Assembly (NCBI GenBank): GCA_947441325.1 | Contig: CANETR010000199.1 | Coordinates: forward strand, 1-5,245 | Reading direction: 5' to 3' | Length of the DNA: 5,245 nt | Source of the DNA: Saprospiraceae bacterium | Lineage (GTDB): Bacteria; Bacteroidota; Bacteroidia; Chitinophagales; Saprospiraceae | Shown: positions 1-5,245 of the stretch, piece after piece | Layout of the letters: every line of letters starts with the position of its first letter | Position numbering within the stretch: the stretch's first letter is position 1 | The notes under the pieces: model-generated | What the model was told of the DNA's origin: nothing | The model's input: only the letters and a program-made list of their open reading frames with translations | The model's database searches: none | Position numbers and translations under genes: made by a program

Positions 1-750
1 CACCGAAAACATTACGAACACTATATGCCGCGCTTTGCAAAAAAAGCAGCTCATATCGCCAGTGTTTCGGAATATTCAAAAAATGATATTGTACATCATC
101 TGCAGGTGCTACCTGAAAAAATTGATGTGGTGTATGATGGTGCCAATGTGTCCTTTGTGCCGCTAAGTCTCGAAAAAAGGGTTAAAATAGAAGATAAATA
201 CAGCAATGGCTGCCCCTATTTTTTGTATGTGGGCTCCATTCATCCGCGTAAAAATGTGCTGCGACTCTTGCAGGCTTTCGAAGCCTTTAAAAGCAAAGCT
301 GATACTAATATGAAACTGCTGCTCGCAGGTCGTATAGCCTGGCAAAGTGGTGACGTAGCGGAACAGTTGGCCAAAATGAGCTACCGAGATGAGGTGATTT
401 TTCTGGGTTATACCGATGCTGTTGAGCTACCAAAAATTACTGCTGCTGCTTTTGCGCTCAGCTATGTCTCCCTCTTCGAGGGTTTTGGCATCCCCATACT
501 CGAGGCCATGTATTGCGATGTGCCAAGCATTAGTTCAAATACTTCATCAATGCCAGAGGTAGCCGGAAATGCGGGCCTGTTGGCCGATCCTTATTCTGTC
601 GATTCCATCGCGGAGCAGATGCTCAGGCTTTGGAACGAAAAGGGACTTAGGGAGCAACTTATTGAAAAAGGCAGGATTCAAAGACAAAAATATTCCTGGG
701 ATCTCACCGCTGAGAAGATGTGGCTGACGATGGAGAAAACTATGAAATAA
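1..750 (+). CDS. GT4-type (GT-B fold) glycosyltransferase, C-terminal part, 5' end outside window
   Basis: This is a retaining glycosyltransferase of the GT4/'group 1' type, which moves a sugar from a nucleotide-sugar donor to a growing glycan, typically a surface polysaccharide. The reading frame is open to base 1 and encodes family-like sequence (HYEHYMPRFAKKA) before the first ATG at 25, so that ATG is internal and the start lies upstream. Numbering from that Met, residues 11-21 (IASVSEYSKND) match the linker region, 66-77 (FLYVGSIHPRKN) open the donor-binding Rossmann domain, and 98-103 (LLLAGR) and 125-129 (IFLGY) are its next strands. E152 and E160 in EGFGIPILE form the EX7E donor-site motif. 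PEVAGNAGLLADP (177-189) follows as expected. The C-terminus at a TAA stop looks complete. Donor and acceptor cannot be read from the sequence. It converges with anmK across 47 bases. Confidence 0.93.
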   Translation, partial: HRKHYEHYMPRFAKKAAHIASVSEYSKNDIVHHLQVLPEKIDVVYDGANVSFVPLSLEKRVKIEDKYSNGCPYFLYVGSIHPRKNVLRLLQAFEAFKSKADTNMKLLLAGRIAWQSGDVAEQLAKMSYRDEVIFLGYTDAVELPKITAAAFALSYVSLFEGFGIPILEAMYCDVPSISSNTSSMPEVAGNAGLLADPYSVDSIAEQMLRLWNEKGLREQLIEKGRIQRQKYSWDLTAEKMWLTMEKTMK

Positions 751-797
751 TTTTATTTTCTACTTATTTGTTGAGATGATGAATGGGGGTTTTTGTT

Positions 798-1898
798 CTA
801 CCCCAAATACACCCCACCATTCACTGTTGCCTTTTTTGCGCCGGTCACCTCCGGTATTGAATTTGGAACTTCATTTAGTCTTAGAAGACCTAAGAGTGCC
901 ACCAGCATAGCTTCTTTAAAATCTATGATTTCCTTTTTGGGTATTTGAACCTCAATATTCAATTCCGATAGCTTTTCTTTGAGTTTTTCCACCAGGAAAA
1001 GATTGTGACAGCCGCCACCGCTCAACAATAAACCCGATGTTTCTGGCTGATAGTTTTCATTGTCACGTACTAGTTTGATGGCATCGAATGAGGCTGCTAC
1101 ATTAAGCTCTACTGCTGTCCTCATCTGATCCTCAAGTGAGAGCCCGCTCTCTGTAAAAAGCGGCAGTACTTCCGTCCTGATCCATTCATTAGACATCGAT
1201 TTGGGATATGCTTTTCCAAAGAAATCGAGTTTTTGTAAGGTATCCAATAACTCAGCGTTCACATTTCCTCCTCTGGCTATTTCTCCGTCTTTGTCAAATT
1301 TCAAATCTGCCTTTTCTGCCAAAAAATTGAATACCTGATTGGCCGGTGCTAAGTCAAAGCCCAGCCATTTTCCTGAGACATTGGCAGAGATGTTGGCTAT
1401 ACCGCCAATATTCATGTAGTAATCATAGCCTGGAAACAAATAAAGGTCGGCAAGAGGAGCGAGTGGGGCGCCTTCTCCGTTTAGTGCCACATCCTGCATC
1501 CTGAAATCACAAATAACGGTCTTTCCAAGGGTGGCTGCAAGCGCATTTCCATTACCTATCTGTATGCTGTACCTTCGCGATGGGTCGTGAAAAACAGTAT
1601 GACCATGAGAGGCCACAAAATCAATCGGACCAATTTGATTTTTTTTAATAAAACTGTTGACTAATTCGCCCAAATAATAAGAAAAATAGATGTCGGTTTG
1701 AGCAAAAGTTAGGGCATTCTGTTGGGGAAGGGCTTTAAGTCTTCTAACCCAAAGCTCCGAATAGTGAATCGTTTCCGATAATAAGAGTTTCCATTCGCTG
1801 AGCTGATTATTTTCCCAATTGAGCCGACAATAAGCAATATCGAGGCCATCCAAGGAGGAACCTGACATAAGTCCAATGGCATAGTACGCTTTATTCAT
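798..1898 (-). CDS. anmK: Anhydro-N-acetylmuramic acid kinase (AnmK)
   Basis: AnmK is a cytosolic peptidoglycan-recycling enzyme that converts 1,6-anhydro-MurNAc, ATP and water to MurNAc-6-phosphate and ADP, hydrolysing the anhydro ring as it phosphorylates. At 366 residues it has the usual family length. Family landmarks are all present: GLMSGSSLDGLD (9-20, phosphate-binding start), SHGHTVFH (97-104), QIGNG (113-117), CDFRMQDVALNGEGAPLAP (130-148), NIGGIANIS (163-171), GFDLAPAN (180-187), SGGGCHN (293-299) and a C-terminal VTGA...NGG (351-362). D182, in GFD, corresponds to the catalytic base of characterised AnmK proteins. APAN replaces the GPGN common in proteobacteria, which I take as a lineage variant. 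The ATG at 1896-1898 puts the GLMSG motif at the expected distance from the N-terminus; the stop is TAG. The gene diverges from dinB. No MurNAc-6-P etherase (murQ) gene is visible here. Confidence 0.96.
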   Translation of the reverse strand: MNKAYYAIGLMSGSSLDGLDIAYCRLNWENNQLSEWKLLLSETIHYSELWVRRLKALPQQNALTFAQTDIYFSYYLGELVNSFIKKNQIGPIDFVASHGHTVFHDPSRRYSIQIGNGNALAATLGKTVICDFRMQDVALNGEGAPLAPLADLYLFPGYDYYMNIGGIANISANVSGKWLGFDLAPANQVFNFLAEKADLKFDKDGEIARGGNVNAELLDTLQKLDFFGKAYPKSMSNEWIRTEVLPLFTESGLSLEDQMRTAVELNVAASFDAIKLVRDNENYQPETSGLLLSGGGCHNLFLVEKLKEKLSELNIEVQIPKKEIIDFKEAMLVALLGLLRLNEVPNSIPEVTGAKKATVNGGVYLG

Positions 1899-2003
1899 AA
1901 GAAGAATTATAAATTTTAAATATATTGTATTTTAATTAGTTCAATAAATCAAAAGACAACATACAAGCATTGGAAACGTTTTTATTTATTATTTTTAACA
2001 TTT

Positions 2004-2024
2004 ACAAAGATACAATCTCTTTGT
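2004..2024. repeat. Inverted repeat, 7-base arms with 7-base spacer
   Basis: The arms are ACAAAGA (2004-2010) and TCTTTGT (2018-2024), perfect reverse complements separated by 7 bases. The left arm overlaps the candidate anmK -7 box. The size and symmetry fit an operator for a dimeric regulator, but a 7-base arm pair in AT-rich DNA can also arise by chance. Confidence 0.5.
2005..2012 (-). promoter_or_regulatory. Candidate -7 element for anmK (TATCTTTG)
   Basis: Read on the minus strand, these bases are TATCTTTG, an exact match to the Bacteroidota -7 consensus TAnnTTTG. Transcription would start near position 1998, giving a leader of about 100 bases before the anmK ATG. No TTG/TTTG sits at the expected -33 spacing: the nearest upstream one is at 2046-2048, about 33 bases away. 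The element is therefore half a promoter by sequence. It also forms the left arm of a dyad, so the match could reflect that structure. Confidence 0.3.
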
Positions 2025-2049
2025 GTTGATATTATTAATAATAATCAAC
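2025..2049. repeat. Inverted repeat abutting the previous one, arms GTTGAT / ATCAAC
   Basis: GTTGAT (2025-2030) pairs with ATCAAC (2044-2049). Between them is a near-symmetrical AT core: bases 2030-2043 are a perfect 14-base palindrome offset by one base from the outer arms. Allowing one unpaired base, almost the entire 25-base segment is self-complementary. It starts on the base after the first dyad ends and covers the -33 box and spacer of the candidate dinB promoter. No GC-rich stem plus T-run is present, so it is not an intrinsic terminator. Confidence 0.5.
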
Positions 2050-2054
2050 CTTTG
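2026..2054 (+). promoter_or_regulatory. Candidate promoter for the dinB gene (TTG-N18-AACCTTTG)
   Basis: TTG at 2026-2028 and AACCTTTG at 2047-2054 are separated by 18 bases. This fits the Bacteroidota pattern TTG-N17-23-TAnnTTTG with one mismatch (A for the first T of the -7 box). A start near 2061 would give a leader of about 80 bases before the ATG at 2140. The dyad at 2025-2049 covers the whole -33 box and spacer, a position where a bound repressor would block polymerase. This is a pattern match only. Confidence 0.35.
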
Positions 2055-2139
2055 AAAAATTAGCAGATAGAACTTTTTAAAATAGCGCTACATATCGTAT
2101 TTTGCGACAAGTAGTCAATAATAAATCACAATCATTATA

Positions 2140-2655
2140 ATGATCAGACCAAATTCAAACGAATACGGAACCTTTTATGCCTATTATATCAGTCTGGTTC
2201 CCGAAGGCGATATCATAGAACTGATGCGCAGTGAACATCAGAAAACACAAGAAATTTTGCAACAGATTCCCCCTCAAAAAGGCAATTACAAATATGAAGA
2301 GGGCAAATGGACGATCAAGGAATTGTTGCAGCATATGATTGACAGCGAGCGAATTATGAATTATCGTGCCCTGCGCTTTGCCAGAAAAGACAAAACAGAA
2401 TTACCTGGCTTTGAGCAGGATGACTACGTCTCTGTATTGGAAGAAACAGAACGTTTTCCGCTGTCAACCTTCGTAGAGGATTGGGAAATACTACGAGAAA
2501 ATACCGTCAGACTTTTCAGTCGTTTTAATGAAGAAGAATCGAAAAGGAGCGGACGGGCAAACAACAATATTTTTTCGGTAAGAGCCTTGGCTTACATCAA
2601 TGTTGGCCACGAAATCCATCACCGCAGTATTCTGTTGGAGCGATACTTGAAATAA
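2140..2655 (+). CDS. DinB/YfiT-superfamily four-helix-bundle protein (putative metal-dependent hydrolase or transferase)
   Basis: The 171-residue product matches the DinB-like (DinB_2) family: small soluble four-helix bundles that use three histidines to bind a divalent metal. Some relatives are thiol-dependent S-transferases, but most, including this Bacteroidota subgroup, have no known substrate. The likely metal ligands are visible as H65 (LLQHMIDSER), H157 and H161 (GHEIHHRSILLERYL), so the site appears intact. The N-terminal IRPNSNEYGTFYAYYISLVPEGDI is typical of the subgroup's first residues, which supports the ATG at 2140, although no Shine-Dalgarno sequence is evident. LPGFEQDDYV (88-97) is another family landmark. 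It is a lone gene, divergent from anmK and convergent with the hydrolase. The historical name DinB does not imply DNA polymerase IV or a proven DNA-damage role here. Confidence 0.9.
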   Translation: MIRPNSNEYGTFYAYYISLVPEGDIIELMRSEHQKTQEILQQIPPQKGNYKYEEGKWTIKELLQHMIDSERIMNYRALRFARKDKTELPGFEQDDYVSVLEETERFPLSTFVEDWEILRENTVRLFSRFNEEESKRSGRANNNIFSVRALAYINVGHEIHHRSILLERYLK

Positions 2656-2669
2656 TCTTGCAGTTTTGG

Positions 2670-3665
2670 TTAAATGGGTTTCAGCCCCAATGTTTTTTCC
2701 ATAAAATCTTTTAGAGAAAGCTCGAGATTTTTCAGGTCTTTCGACTGCCATTTTGAACAGATAACATGCACACCGGCATCTGGAAAGGCCTTCTTTATTT
2801 TTTTATCTGATGGAGTGCCCAATTTTTCGAACATGGAAAGCATGGCCGGAACCGAAACAGTATGGTCTTGTTCTTTTTCATTTTTGTAATAATAGCCCAG
2901 GAAAAGTGGCTGCTTTACTTTTGCAAAAGTTTCGGCATTCATGGTCATATTCAGCAATTGTTTCATAGCTATTACACCCTCCACCCTGTATTTTGAGGTC
3001 CAGTACTGAGCAACACTGTCATTCTCGGGTTTCCATTCTCTGTTTTTTCCGCCCATAAAAAGCCTGCCTAGCTGTAATCCCCAGGGGCCTGTTAGCAGTG
3101 CCGAATTAGGGTCGGCAAGCGCTATGTTTGGAGAAAATAATATATTGGCGCTTATTTCAGGGTCATTAGCCGATAAATACAAGGCTAAGGTTCCTCCTGT
3201 TGAGCAACTCATGAGAATCACTTTTTTACCAATTTTCTTGCCAATGGCAATGGCTTCTTTGGCCGATTGAACCAAAGCTTTTGGGCTAAGTTTTTCAAAG
3301 ACATCGGGCTTGTCAATGCCATGTTCTGTGAGGCGGGCAAGATATAAGTTGCAGCCATAAGCTGCAGCGATATTTCGGTGAATCGGATCGGCTTCCATGG
3401 GGCTTGCCGAAAAGCCATGCAGATATACAATGCTGTATTCGCTTTGTTTGCCGACAGAATCGGCCCAGATTATTCTGGCCTCATTGTTTTTTTTTAGACC
3501 ATCGGGCCTGTCTTCGCCCGGTAGCGCATCCGGAATGGGCAGCGGATAATTATCGACTTTTTCAGCTTTAGGTACTGGACCCATCAGATATATTCCTGCA
3601 GAAATTACAAAGAGCAGCGAGAGTACGATGCCCGTCCATTTGATGATTTTTATAAATTTTTGCAT
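2670..3665 (-). CDS. Membrane-anchored alpha/beta hydrolase (esterase/lipase-like)
   Basis: This 331-residue alpha/beta hydrolase has one N-terminal hydrophobic segment (about residues 11-29, preceded by Lys residues), so it is probably tethered to the inner membrane with the catalytic domain outside the cytoplasm; an uncleaved signal anchor is more likely than a cleaved signal. YLHGFSASPMEADPI (81-95) is the HG oxyanion loop. S155 in SCSTGG (153-158) is the expected nucleophile, D267 (EQDHTVS) the acid and H300 (AGVHVICS) the base, in the right order and spacing. The nucleophile elbow has Ser where the classical GxSxG motif has its first Gly. The lid-like middle (about 185-235) is unremarkable. 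Carboxylester hydrolysis is the likely chemistry, but the substrate is unknown. The ATG at 3663-3665 directly precedes the anchor. Its 3' end lies 14 bases from the dinB stop, and a terminator sits just upstream of its start. Confidence 0.88.
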   Translation of the reverse strand: MQKFIKIIKWTGIVLSLLFVISAGIYLMGPVPKAEKVDNYPLPIPDALPGEDRPDGLKKNNEARIIWADSVGKQSEYSIVYLHGFSASPMEADPIHRNIAAAYGCNLYLARLTEHGIDKPDVFEKLSPKALVQSAKEAIAIGKKIGKKVILMSCSTGGTLALYLSANDPEISANILFSPNIALADPNSALLTGPWGLQLGRLFMGGKNREWKPENDSVAQYWTSKYRVEGVIAMKQLLNMTMNAETFAKVKQPLFLGYYYKNEKEQDHTVSVPAMLSMFEKLGTPSDKKIKKAFPDAGVHVICSKWQSKDLKNLELSLKDFMEKTLGLKPI

Positions 3666-3683
3666 TTGGTTTGGCTTTCTATT

Positions 3684-3705
3684 AAAAAAGGGGCAAGTGC
3701 CCCTT
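3684..3705 (-). terminator. Intrinsic (rho-independent) terminator downstream of moxR
   Basis: Read on the minus strand, AAGGGGC pairs perfectly with GCCCCTT around an ACTT loop. With the last two T's of the stem, the hairpin runs into six T's. The 7-bp stem has five G-C pairs. The reverse direction has no T-run, so the signal is one-directional and belongs to the moxR transcript, about 60 bases past its TAG stop. It ends only 18 bases before the hydrolase start codon. Confidence 0.8.
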
Positions 3706-3766
3706 CTGATATTTCAATTTATACCTTCAATTGTCTAAATTAACAATTCTAAAAGTCGCAAAGGGT

Positions 3767-4732
3767 CTAAAAAAGACTCTTTATGATATTATCAATGCTT
3801 ACTCCTTCGGCTTCAGCCTTGTAATTTCGTACCACACGGTGACGAAGCACATAAGGGGCAACAGCCTGAACATCTTCTTTATCGGGCGAATATTTTCCAT
3901 TAATGGCAGCGTGGCACTTAGCGCCCAATACCAAAAACTGTGAAGCACGTGGACCTGCACCCCATGAAATATAATTATTAACCATCGAGGTGGCCATTTC
4001 GGTTCCAGGTCTTGATTTATTGCTCAGACCAACGGCATATTCCAATACATTGTCGGCAATATGAATTTTGCGGATCAGCCTTTGGAAGAAGAGAATTTCC
4101 TCCCCATTCATAATTGGCGTTAATTCAACTTTTTGTCCCGAAGTGGTATTTTTTACAATTTCTACCTCTTGTTGGTAACTTGGGTAGTCTAAAAATATAT
4201 TGAACATAAAACGGTCGAGCTGTGCCTCGGGTAGGGGATAGGTTCCTTCCTGTTCAATAGGGTTTTGGGTAGCCAATACCAGGAATGGCTTTGGCAACTG
4301 ATGATTTTGACCGGCAACGGTTACCGAACGCTCCTGCATGGCCTCGAGCAAAGCTGCCTGAGTTTTAGGCGGAGTACGGTTTATCTCATCTGCCAAAAGA
4401 ATATTGGTAAAGATTGGTCCTTTGGCGAAAGTAAAATGACGATTTTCGTCCATAACCTCAGAACCAGTAATGTCAGATGGCATGAGGTCGGGGGTGAATT
4501 GAATTCTCTTGAAATCAAGGTCCAATGCTTTAGAAATGGTATTCACCAAAAGTGTTTTGGCCAGACCAGGCACGCCTACTAAAAGACTATGTCCGTCACA
4601 GAAAAGTGAAATCAAAACCGATTTTACCACATCTTCTTGTCCTACAATTACTTTAGAAATTTCATGGCGCAATTTACGATAGGCATCCGCCAATCCATCA
4701 ACCGCTTCAACGTCATCTTTATAATTCAACAT
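3767..4732 (-). CDS. moxR: MoxR-family AAA+ ATPase
   Basis: MoxR proteins are cytosolic AAA+ ATPases thought to act as chaperone-like remodelers that help activate or assemble partner complexes, often with von Willebrand A-domain proteins. The 321-residue length is normal. Motifs in order: VIVGQEDVV (28-36), Walker A GVPGLAKT (53-60), PSDITGSEV (85-93), Walker B ILLADEIN with catalytic E116 (111-118), sensor 1 LATQNP (153-158), QLDRF with the likely Arg finger R174, and sensor 2 GPRAS with R262. All nucleotide-site residues appear intact. The ATG at 4730-4732 gives the usual short helical lead-in; the stop is TAG. The SurA-like gene lies 153 bases upstream on the same strand, a neighbour order I associate with Bacteroidota. 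The DUF58/VWA (Bat-type) genes that often follow moxR are absent; a terminator and a hydrolase gene follow instead. The client is unknown. Confidence 0.95.
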   Translation of the reverse strand: MLNYKDDVEAVDGLADAYRKLRHEISKVIVGQEDVVKSVLISLFCDGHSLLVGVPGLAKTLLVNTISKALDLDFKRIQFTPDLMPSDITGSEVMDENRHFTFAKGPIFTNILLADEINRTPPKTQAALLEAMQERSVTVAGQNHQLPKPFLVLATQNPIEQEGTYPLPEAQLDRFMFNIFLDYPSYQQEVEIVKNTTSGQKVELTPIMNGEEILFFQRLIRKIHIADNVLEYAVGLSNKSRPGTEMATSMVNNYISWGAGPRASQFLVLGAKCHAAINGKYSPDKEDVQAVAPYVLRHRVVRNYKAEAEGVSIDNIIKSLF

Positions 4733-4885
4733 ATTTATTAGTTAATATTAGCAACAAAAGAAAATATAATGCAATAACAACTGGAACTTGTAAGTGTTGG
4801 GATAAATATAAACAGAATTATCAGCAAATGCCAAGAAATCAATTGTTAAATATTATGTAAAACTGAGCGCGTTTAAAATAAAGCA

Positions 4886-5245
4886 CTAGGGTCTTAATGG
4901 CATCCAACGCGCCAACATGGCACATTTGGCTCTGCCAAGCTCATCCGAAAAGTATTTGGCATATTCACCCAAGGCATTTAACTTAATCTCCACATAGTTT
5001 TTGGTAATTTTTTGATTAACCCAATCGCTGATATGTTTGGACTTTTTAGCTTCTACAGCTGCCTGTTGTATTCTGGAATAATCATCTCGCATGTTCGCAA
5101 TATGCGGTGTAGATTTGCTGCGCAATCTGACAATTTTAAAAATAGATTCACCGTAGGGCGAGCTAAATTCAATTGGCGGAGATATTTCGCCTACTTTCAA
5201 TTTGTCGATGGCAAAATAAATTTCAGGGTCCAAATCGCCCAATTC
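4886..5245 (-). CDS. SurA-like parvulin peptidyl-prolyl isomerase, C-terminal part, 5' end outside window
   Basis: Only the last 120 codons are visible; the frame is open to the window edge, and the TTG at 5240-5242 is an internal Leu codon rather than a credible start. The opening ELGDLDPEIYFAIDKLKVGEISPPIEF matches the last third of a parvulin domain (the GDL, then VGEIS.P pattern), followed by the final strand (ESIFKIVRLRSK). A charged helical stretch (about 50-75 residues after that TTG) and a tail with a lone Cys and Trp (KCAMLARW) follow, as in Bacteroidota SurA homologues. Such proteins are periplasmic PPIases/chaperones that hold outer-membrane proteins during transit. The signal peptide, N-terminal chaperone domain and any first parvulin domain would be outside the window. 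The gene ends at a TAG and is probably upstream of moxR in the same direction. No clear terminator separates the two. Confidence 0.85.
   Translation of the reverse strand, partial: ELGDLDPEIYFAIDKLKVGEISPPIEFSSPYGESIFKIVRLRSKSTPHIANMRDDYSRIQQAAVEAKKSKHISDWVNQKITKNYVEIKLNALGEYAKYFSDELGRAKCAMLARWMPLRP

Larger units (their letters stand above)
1899..2139. other. AT-rich divergent intergenic region between anmK and dinB
   Basis: This 241-base spacer separates two genes transcribed away from each other, so both promoters probably lie here. It is strongly AT-rich and I see no credible coding frame or RNA gene in it. It holds two adjoining inverted repeats (2004-2024 and 2025-2049) and promoter-like elements on both strands, listed separately. 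Confidence 0.8.

Noticed and set aside
25..27. ATG at 25 as the start of the glycosyltransferase
   Set aside because: The frame is open upstream to base 1 and that sequence already resembles the family; a protein starting here would lack the whole N-terminal acceptor domain.
785..804. Possible terminator hairpin GGGGT...ACCCC between the glycosyltransferase and anmK
   Set aside because: The stem is only 5 bp, the loop is 9 bases, there is no T-run on either strand, and it overlaps the anmK stop codon.
2098..2104. TATTTTG on the plus strand upstream of dinB as a -7 box
   Set aside because: It is one base shorter than TAnnTTTG and has no TTG at a suitable distance upstream.
3761..3781. Imperfect hairpin around the moxR stop codon (GTCT/AGAC core with an A-rich loop)
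   Set aside because: It contains a mismatch on the minus-strand RNA, is not GC-rich and has no T-run; the strong terminator at 3684-3705 explains termination better.
4265..4582. Open frame of 105 codons on the plus strand inside moxR
   Set aside because: It lies wholly antisense to a well-conserved AAA+ gene and its translation resembles no family; it is a coding shadow. The same applies to open frames antisense at 163-345 and 2674-2889, on the minus strand at 2491-2751 (overlapping the dinB and hydrolase ends), and out of frame within the hydrolase at 3218-3430.
4813..4842. Promoter-like TTG-N19-TAATTCTG on the minus strand upstream of moxR
   Set aside because: The -7 box has a mismatch in its most conserved part (TCTG for TTTG), and such matches are frequent in AT-rich DNA. 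moxR may equally be transcribed from the foldase promoter.
1..5245. Mobile element, CRISPR array, toxin-antitoxin, phage-defence cassette or structural RNA gene
   Set aside because: I found no transposase-like sequence, regularly spaced repeats, tRNA-like cloverleaf or unfamiliar gene cluster. All substantial frames belong to common bacterial families, and no strong compositional shift is apparent by eye.

Overview
The window looks like ordinary chromosome from a member of the Bacteroidota, possibly the Cytophagales. The proteins resemble Bacteroidota versions: a SurA-like foldase with a Cys/Trp-containing tail next to moxR, a DinB protein opening with the RP..EY..YI.LVPEGDI pattern, and an AnmK with GFDLAPAN in place of GFDxGPGN. 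The start codons lack clear Shine-Dalgarno sequences. The spacers are AT-rich and carry pieces of the Bacteroidota promoter consensus (TTG / TAnnTTTG). The phylum call is inference from these features, not a database match.

Layout from left to right: (1) positions 1-750, plus strand, the C-terminal part of a GT4-type glycosyltransferase whose start lies outside the window. (2) 798-1898, minus strand, a complete anhydro-N-acetylmuramic acid kinase (anmK), convergent with the glycosyltransferase. (3) 1899-2139, an AT-rich divergent spacer with two abutting dyads and promoter-like elements. (4) 2140-2655, plus strand, a DinB/YfiT-superfamily protein with an intact His triad. (5) 2670-3665, minus strand, a membrane-anchored alpha/beta hydrolase, convergent with dinB across only 14 bases. 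(6) 3684-3705, a strong intrinsic terminator on the minus strand. (7) 3767-4732, minus strand, a complete MoxR-family AAA+ ATPase. (8) 4886-5245, minus strand, the C-terminal end of a SurA-like peptidyl-prolyl isomerase that runs off the right edge.

The genes do not form one pathway. Several concern the cell envelope: sugar transfer to a polysaccharide, recycling of peptidoglycan-derived anhydroMurNAc, outer-membrane protein folding, and a membrane-tethered esterase-like enzyme. The foldase and moxR are co-directional and could share a transcript across a 152-base gap. The terminator after moxR probably separates that unit from the hydrolase gene. I found no mobile element, CRISPR array, RNA gene, frameshift or defence-type cassette. 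The most unusual non-coding structure is the pair of back-to-back dyads between anmK and dinB; it is suggestive but modest.
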